A DNA stretch of 64,000 nucleotides, taken from positions 558,001 to 622,000 of the forward strand of contig JAUFSD010000004.1 of NCBI GenBank assembly GCA_033030425.1, given 5' to 3'. Below, one piece after another: positions 58,053 to 64,000 of this stretch (its first letter is position 1; each line of letters starts with the position of its first letter). This stretch comes from Verpa conica. Taxonomy: Eukaryota > Ascomycota > Pezizomycetes > Pezizales > Morchellaceae. The position numbers and the translations under genes were made by a program. The notes under the pieces were generated by a model that searched no databases, had not been told where the DNA came from, and saw only the letters and a list, made by a program, of their open reading frames with translations.

Positions 58053-58508
58053 TTAAGCACTAGAATAAACATTAAAACTCCCCCACGAAAACTCTGCACT
58101 CCCCCTCACTTTCCACGGAGGCCCTTGATCTTCACACTTCCATATTATCTCCAGCACAATTGGGATAATATCCTCACACCTCATTCTTGTCGCATCTTTC
58201 GCACACACCGCAACAGCAGCGCTGCCACTCGAACTCATTATCGTGCATCCGGGGCGCTTTGGATCTTTTCGGTCTATAACAGCGTCGAAGCAGAGGGACT
58301 GTGCAGCGACTCTAGCTTCGCTGGCAGAGACGGTGGTGCCGCCGCTCCGGGTACTGCATAGGATACCATAAGGTTGGGGTGTGGGTGTAGGTGTGGGTAT
58401 GGTGGATAAAGTTGTAGGTTCGGGGGCGATTGAGAAGTCGTTGGGTTGAGATAATGCAGTGGCTAGGGTACTGGTGAGGAGGAGCAAGTACTTGCATGTT
58501 TGTTTCAT
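58053..58508 (-). CDS. small secreted cysteine-rich protein
   Basis: Intronless frame of 151 residues. The first about 20 residues (MKQTCKYLLLLTSTLATALS) look like a signal peptide with a cleavage site near ALS-QP. Next comes a Pro/Thr-rich spacer (STIPTPTPTPQP) and a compact domain with six cysteines (about residues 51, 73, 88, 102, 110 and 123), enough for three disulfides. No family was recognised. Size, signal and even cysteine number fit a small secreted protein, of the kind that includes candidate effectors and wall-associated proteins. The gene lies isolated between a conserved gene and a 2.6-kb gap. The translation ends FNVYSSA. Confidence 0.8.
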   Translation of the reverse strand: MKQTCKYLLLLTSTLATALSQPNDFSIAPEPTTLSTIPTPTPTPQPYGILCSTRSGGTTVSASEARVAAQSLCFDAVIDRKDPKRPGCTIMSSSGSAAVAVCAKDATRMRCEDIIPIVLEIIWKCEDQGPPWKVRGSAEFSWGSFNVYSSA

Positions 58509-61132
58509 TTTGGTTTATGGTGGTTGATTTTGATTGTGTCTATGGTTGTTTTTTTGTAGGAAATGAGACCTGCAAGCTCTATGATACTTATATATTTCTG
58601 ATGAATATTCAGAATCCGAGTATTAATACTATGAAACATATTTGGTGAATCCCTATGTACTTACTAGAGTTTCAGTGATTGATACTTTATTAGATACCAC
58701 AAAAGGATCATTATTTGTTTGAGTGATGCTATTGTGTTCTCACGTTTCACTAGTACAAAATGTGTTTTAGCAAAAAAATTCTATTCACGTGAAGAAAAAG
58801 CTCTACATTATTTAATTTACAATGATAGCCCTTTGGACTAAAGAGTTGTCTTGTGTAACAAGTAATAAAGAAAAGGAAACACGGGGTACTGCTGAAACAG
58901 TATAAACTAGAATACTAAAAATTCGAACCTTTGAACCCCCTAAAGACCCAATAGGGGCGCATCTAGCTATTAATATCACTAAGAATTACTTACATGTAGT
59001 ATAGGCGTTGATATAGTAGGCTCAGATTCAGACGTATCAAAAATATAACCATTCCTAGTAATTTTCTAAAGTCAAACAATCACTATTATGTGTAGCCACA
59101 TGCAAGCGTGTGAACTCGAAATCATGAAGATATAGATCTTAATCACCAAAAACCCAATTAGGCACTAGTTAACCCAAAAGAACATAAGCTGATTTAAGCA
59201 TAGACGGTATTGATAACCTAGCCAAAGAGGGCTAGCCTAACTTTTAGATGTGCAAGAAAGTCGAGTGATGTTTCATGATCTGTTATTCCAGAATTGTAAG
59301 CGAGAGGCATGGGTATCCTTACTCTGGTGATGCTGCCCACCTACAGTGGGGGCCAAAGGACTTGAACTTCTCACTGGCCAGAGATATCATCTCTGCTAGA
59401 TACTTCACTCAAGCACTCTTGTTAATTGGCTATGTCGTAATTGACTAAGCTATAGTACTGCCATATTGGATGGGCGGTGATTTTCACCAGACGAAGGGAT
59501 AGGGATAAACAGAGGCACCAAGTGATCAACCTCACTTTCTGTGGCACTGATGACGATATTCCTTGTGGCTTTCGTACTCGCGAGGATCTTATCCGGTCGC
59601 CTTCCTTGATGAACATTGACTTGGTACAACACAAACATTACGTTCGTACTCCTGATCTCCCCTTTATCATCATGCCCAGGCTAATAATATCTATTTGGAT
59701 TCCTAACTCCCGTTCCTTGCCGTCATCCCTACTCGTCCCCATACTAGTCCAACATTATATCTGGGTATCCATTGATCCCGGAAAGACGTTATAATGCCGA
59801 CCAGTAGATGGATTTGTACACGACTATCAGGCGCCTGCTACCTAGGCATCAACATAGGCAACACAATACCCCTACAACCAAACCACTACCAACACTCCAC
59901 GTCAATCGATTATATATAGCGGATTCAACGAGCTTACAGTTTTAAAAGGCGAGTATCTCTGTGGTAGAGCAGAGACAAGAAGTGATACATGATGATAGTG
60001 TGTAACGCTTGAGGCTTACGTTGAAACGAAACGACAAATATAGATCTAGGGCGTGGCGGAGCGAGCTCCGACAAAGATGTTACCCACAACGATGCTGATC
60101 AAATTATCGGAACATTCAATATTCCTCAGATTCAAATTTCCAAACCTACGGGATTGATATAACTCGGAGTTAAACAAATACTTGCACGGCAATACCGAGC
60201 GAGTGACGGGAGACGGAACTGTGGGCATCTGAAACCCATCTTACGGGGATGTCGTGAAACAACCCGCGATTGGACGGTGGCCAATCTAGAGAGCCGTTTA
60301 TATAAACAACAGCGCTTTGAGAAGATGTCACAGATTTCTTATCGCAGTCTATCCATTGCCTACCGACAGAAGGGAGAAATCCCACGGCTGCGAGTCATTC
60401 TGGGAGGGGAATATATTTGTGGGAACAATCCCGCACGTTTGTCTGCACCCTGCACGGTTGACAGGTACGTGACAAGGTGAATGCAGGGCAATCTCCTTTT
60501 TCGGCCCCCGTACCTTCCAGAGTGGTGCTGACCATCCAAGTTGGGAATGTCTCAGTAGAACAGAATTGGCCGTACTGGATCGAAAGCGGACTGAGCACAA
60601 TCTCGAAAGGGGATCGACGGCGTTACACACATGAGGGGGGGATATCCACGTAGCCCTGAACAGGCAAGGCGCCACGTAGACCCCCGGCCCTTGCCCTGGC
60701 CCTGGCCCTGGCTCCGCGCAGTCATCTGCCATGTCACGGTCCCCCCTTGAGAGACTTCCTTCCATATCCATAACAATTTCGTGGCCCGCCCACTCACCAC
60801 TGCCGCACGTCTGTCCCATCTGAGAAGTCCATCGCCACCTTCTTTTTATTTTTCCTTCTTTCCCTGCTCATAATAAACAACAAACCGTTTTTTCCCTCTT
60901 CGCCTCTTGGAAACATAACCGAGAGAAACGGGTTCTGTATAAACAACGCGACTCTACTCCACCAGTCCCTTGCTTCGCGTTCCGTTACGACCGCGTCTTC
61001 ACACCGCCTTGCACGCCGTGCTTTACCGATTTACTTGTCCTGCAAGGAAGATCATATAACCTGCTTGTACTCAATCGCATCTAATAACCGCAAAACCCGC
61101 CTCAGCAAACAATTGACTATCCACCACCTATC
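58509..61132. other. intergenic region; no gene recognised
   Basis: Several short frames exist (59450-59638, 60349-60819 minus; 59477-59794 plus) without known domains. A tRNA-like hairpin occurs at 59359-59395. CCCTGG repeats lie at about 60690-60710. The last 300 bp is C/T-rich and likely the leader of the SANT-like gene. Confidence 0.5.
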
Positions 61133-61891
61133 ATGCTTCTTCCAAGTGCCATTCCTTGCGACTACCGCGCATCCGCCCAATCCCTTGCCAGTCCTCTTCG
61201 ACGCTCGTCACGACACGTGCAACAGGTTATACCATCATCATATCATTCCCCACCTCTCGACGAGGCTCCATCTTTCATCTCGAGCGCGCCTACGGGTCTT
61301 TTCCAGACATGCAGGCGGTTGCAGCAGGCTCTATCCGTCGACCGGTTCTCCACGCCCCCACCTGCAACCCCCAAACAGAACGGCATTCAAAAACGACGAC
61401 AGCAAACCGCTGCAGCATCAGTAAAAGCGGCAACACAATTAGCACCAAGCACCCCGCGAAGGCTAGTACCGAGAACACCAATTGCGGGAAAGAATAAAAG
61501 AGCTAGAGCTGTAGCATTCCCAGTTTTGTCTGACGAAAGCACGTACATTATGGACGGCTTGGAGAGTGATAACTCGGATCACGAGCTACGAGATCCATTT
61601 ACAACGCCCAGGAACAAACGCGTGCGACTCACAGCTCCACCATCACCACCAAACAGGAACCTCCGGGTATCAAAAGAAAAAGAGCCGAGTGAAGAAGCTG
61701 ACTGGTCTGTAGAAGAAGATAAGCAGCTGGTAGAGATGGTGCTGAGTAAATTAAAATTGTCAAAGAATGACTGGGAAGAGTGTGCGAGGAGCTTTGGAAG
61801 AAAAGATGCCAAGAGTCTTGGGAAAAGATGGGAAGGATTAATTTCATCGCGGAAAGTAGGGTTGAAGGATAAGAGGAAGAGGAGAAACTGA
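61133..61891 (+). CDS. SANT/Myb-like domain protein
   Basis: Intronless frame of 252 residues. The N-terminal three quarters is Ser/Pro/Ala-rich with little order (TPPPATPKQ, APSTPRRLVPRTPI) and several TPxR/SP sites. Residues about 190-236 form a single SANT/Myb-like three-helix unit (DWSVEEDKQLVEMVL, KNDWEECARSFG, KSLGKRWEGL) with the tryptophan spacing of the family. The C-terminus is basic (KVGLKDKRKRRN) and could be a nuclear localisation signal. It is probably a chromatin or DNA-binding protein; one repeat alone does not decide this. The start is the first ATG of the frame and could be later. Confidence 0.75.
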   Translation: MLLPSAIPCDYRASAQSLASPLRRSSRHVQQVIPSSYHSPPLDEAPSFISSAPTGLFQTCRRLQQALSVDRFSTPPPATPKQNGIQKRRQQTAAASVKAATQLAPSTPRRLVPRTPIAGKNKRARAVAFPVLSDESTYIMDGLESDNSDHELRDPFTTPRNKRVRLTAPPSPPNRNLRVSKEKEPSEEADWSVEEDKQLVEMVLSKLKLSKNDWEECARSFGRKDAKSLGKRWEGLISSRKVGLKDKRKRRN

Positions 61892-63692
61892 GTGTTCTGC
61901 TTCATTGGTTTTTTTTTGGACTTTCTTTGATTACTGGTGTACTTTTTGGTTGGAAAAAACGGTTGGGTGTAATTTTTCTCTCGGCTTCTTTGTTTTTCAT
62001 TACTTTAGCTTACTTTCTCTTCAATACCCATTTTTTTTTTGTTTTTCATCCTCTTTACTAACTTCCTTATATCTATCATCGGAAACAGACTATGACCTAC
62101 TGGCATGGTGTTTCTACTACCTATTATATTGGGTTTACACTTGTTTCCTTTTTTAGATCCCGCAGAGCACGAGCGAGCGTGTGGTGTATGTACTATTAGC
62201 GTGTGATGGTGTTGATCTCCTTTTTTATTACTACTTGTGGTTTTATCCAGCATCCTGGTTTCCTTTCTCGGATATATTTTTGTACAGCTTATTCTTTCTC
62301 TTTTTCCTGGGATATGAGTGGGGGGAGTATGTGGAGCTGAGGGATAGGAAAGTCACCTTATCAACATCATACTATTGGAGCGATGATCAAGACACGAGGT
62401 ACATGAGAAGAGGCACGGCACGCCCCACTACCTTGGACCAATTATTTCGTCCGGGGAATTGAGGGGAATGGTGAGGGCGACAAGGCAGCTACTCTTCTTG
62501 GCCTTCTTCGGAAAATAAGCCCATGTGGATTGTTCCACCCTACGCATGCCACGGGAAATCGCGCGGGAACGGGTGTTTATAGTATTGTCTTAAACTATTT
62601 CATTTAGCGGCAAGTGCAATTTGGTTTTTAGGGGGCTTGTTGGAGTACATGTAGCTGGGAATTTGTACGTTGGGAAGTTGTTTTTCTTTTTCATTTCATT
62701 TCGTTTTGTCATTATGACGGAACTTGTATTCTATAACGACATTTTTTCTTGTTTCTTGTTTCCCACCCTTAGCTAGCAGTGTCTTGGGTATTTTTTTATT
62801 GCGGGGAAAGCTGGGGAAATCTGGAAGGCTGGTATTTGGAAGGGGCTGGGTACTGGATATTCTTGGGTTAACGGAAAAGATATGATCTCATGTATGTAAA
62901 ATAGGCTACCACAAATAAATTAACGATATTTTCAAACAACTCATCTCAGCTGAGCCAACAATTCCCAGAGCGCCTTGTCTTTTCAGTTGAGTGATCTTAC
63001 CCAAGAAACACGTAGCATATGTACTTATAATTCCCGATGAACTGGCGGCCGAGAAGCGGATATATGCATTCTACTGTTTTATGGCATAAATGAAGAGCCG
63101 GTTCAGGGAACCTTTCTGCTTTTCTTTCATCTATCTAGCTTTCATATATATATATAATATATATTACAAGATCACAAGCTACAAGTACATGAAGATACTC
63201 AGCATCGCATAACAGCACAATAGCCTGCAATGACCTTACTATGAGCTCCACCCACCCGCTCGGAAATTGAAAACCGATTAACGAGGATCAACACCACCAC
63301 CTCACGGACCTATATGCATATGTACTGGAGATTACGAGGTTCACCCCGGCAACATTATTTTTTTTGGTGTTTGAAAATCATCATGTTAGACAGAACCAGT
63401 CTGTGCGGCGGCTGTGCCTTTGCCGTGCAGACCGACGCGCTCCAAAACCAAGATTGTTGGAACTCAGGAACCCGGCCAGGTGGACTTTCTAGAGTTTCTT
63501 TTCTCTTTGGGAATAGGGACCAAAGCGCGCCAGGGGCACGTGGAGGGTACATGTGATGCTTGGCAAGCCGCTGCCAAGAGTTAATATCGAGGGATCAGTC
63601 ATTGGTGTGACAGAAGACGTCAGTCACTTCAACGTCCACACTGTCAATTTGCCTATATCGCGAGATAAATATTTTTTTTTTTTAAAAAAGGA
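61892..63692. other. intergenic region; nothing recognised
   Basis: T-rich 3' flank of the SANT gene, an AT dinucleotide tract near 63145-63170 and the promoter side of the DUF1770 gene. Frames at 62181-62462 and 63314-63556 have no known domain. Confidence 0.55.
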
Positions 63693-64000
63693 ATGTCGGA
63701 TATTGCTCGGCTTGCAGCGCAGACTCTTGTGCAGGATACACATCTCATTCACGATCCATCTCCCGCTGAGCACATTGCCCCTTCCACCTCTGCCGATACC
63801 AAGCTACATCTCCACCACAACGACTCCCACGGCATCGACTCTGAAGATGAGGGCGATGATGCAAAGTCCATCTCCTCATCTGTCATCAACGAGGGTCCAG
63901 TGAGGAAAAAGCTTCCCCCATTACCAGATTTGAGGTTCGAGCAGAGTTATTTGGCATCTATAGCACCTGCGCAGGGCGTGTGGTGGAAGATTGTGTTGAT
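63693..64000 (+). CDS. DUF1770 family protein (5' part, runs off the window)
   Basis: The frame opens at ATG 63693 (MSDIARLAAQTLVQD) and stays open to the window end, so 102 residues are visible. The first 75 residues are polar with a His/Asp/Glu-rich stretch (HLHHNDSHG, DSEDEGDD). They are followed by LPPLPDLRFEQSYLASI and GVWWKIVL, the conserved signature of fungal DUF1770 proteins, which is normally followed by a hydrophobic segment outside this window. Function is unknown in the family. A second frame over the same region (63553-63903) is a shadow. Confidence 0.85.
   Translation, partial: MSDIARLAAQTLVQDTHLIHDPSPAEHIAPSTSADTKLHLHHNDSHGIDSEDEGDDAKSISSSVINEGPVRKKLPPLPDLRFEQSYLASIAPAQGVWWKIVL

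Noticed and set aside
60349..60819. 156-codon minus-strand frame
   Set aside because: It has no recognised domain and includes simple CCCTGG repeats. No splice or family support was found.
63553..63903. 116-codon plus-strand frame at the right end
   Set aside because: It overlaps the DUF1770 gene in another frame. The DUF1770 frame has the conserved LPPLPDLRFEQSYLASI signature.
1..64000. CRISPR array, operon, prophage or rRNA operon
   Set aside because: No regularly spaced repeats, bacterial operon structure, phage module or rRNA sequence was seen. The window is eukaryotic nuclear DNA.

Overview
The window is nuclear DNA of a filamentous ascomycete (Pezizomycotina). The evidence is spliceosomal genes with short introns (about 50-250 nt, GT..AG with CTAAC/CTGAC-like branch sites), fungal-specific proteins (HAP5, FCF2, fungal COQ8, AP-2 mu, a DUF1770 protein) and long AT-rich gene-poor gaps carrying decayed genes. 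The low gene density would fit a repeat-rich lineage such as Pezizomycetes, but that placement is inference only.

Layout. 1-2002 (-): 5' part of the DEAD-box helicase gene DBP10. 3544-4100 (-): a five-exon gene for the small V-ATPase Vo subunit f (RNASEK/YPR170W-B family), divergent from TFG1 (TFIIF large subunit, 4449-6860, +). 7574-10923 (-): a ten-exon gene fusing a DUF2235 alpha/beta hydrolase to a P-loop GTPase-like domain. 10.9-17.7 kb: gene-poor, with a ruined MFS transporter (13.9-14.9 kb), a hairpin and C-tracts. 17745-18958 (-): FCF2, head-to-head with HAP5 (20247-21532, +). 21.5-28.1 kb: gene-poor, with unassigned coding relics. 28.07-33.01 kb: a roughly 200-bp TIR element split by a Ty1/copia LTR retrotransposon with both LTRs, a 5-bp target duplication and broken gag and pol. 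33543-35209 (-): AP-2 mu. 37462-38994 (+): NAP1. 40598-45895 (+): class V myosin. 47080-48222 (+): F-box-like/ankyrin protein. About 49.2-50.7 kb (-): decayed STAND-like/ankyrin pseudogene. 51112-53703 (-): COQ8 with a GC-AG intron. 55272-57344 (+): T5orf172/GIY-YIG-like protein. 58053-58508 (-): small secreted cysteine-rich protein. 61133-61891 (+): SANT/Myb-like protein. 63693-64000 (+): 5' end of a DUF1770 gene.

Functionally most intact genes are housekeeping: ribosome biogenesis (DBP10, FCF2), transcription and chromatin (TFG1, HAP5, NAP1), membrane traffic and acidification (myosin V, AP-2 mu, V-ATPase subunit f) and ubiquinone synthesis (COQ8). The accessory layer is the hydrolase-GTPase fusion, the ankyrin/STAND genes, the T5orf172 protein, the secreted protein and the transposons. 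The most unusual intact gene is the DUF2235-GTPase fusion. Exon models were built by hand from splice signals and reading frame, and all exon phases sum to whole codons.
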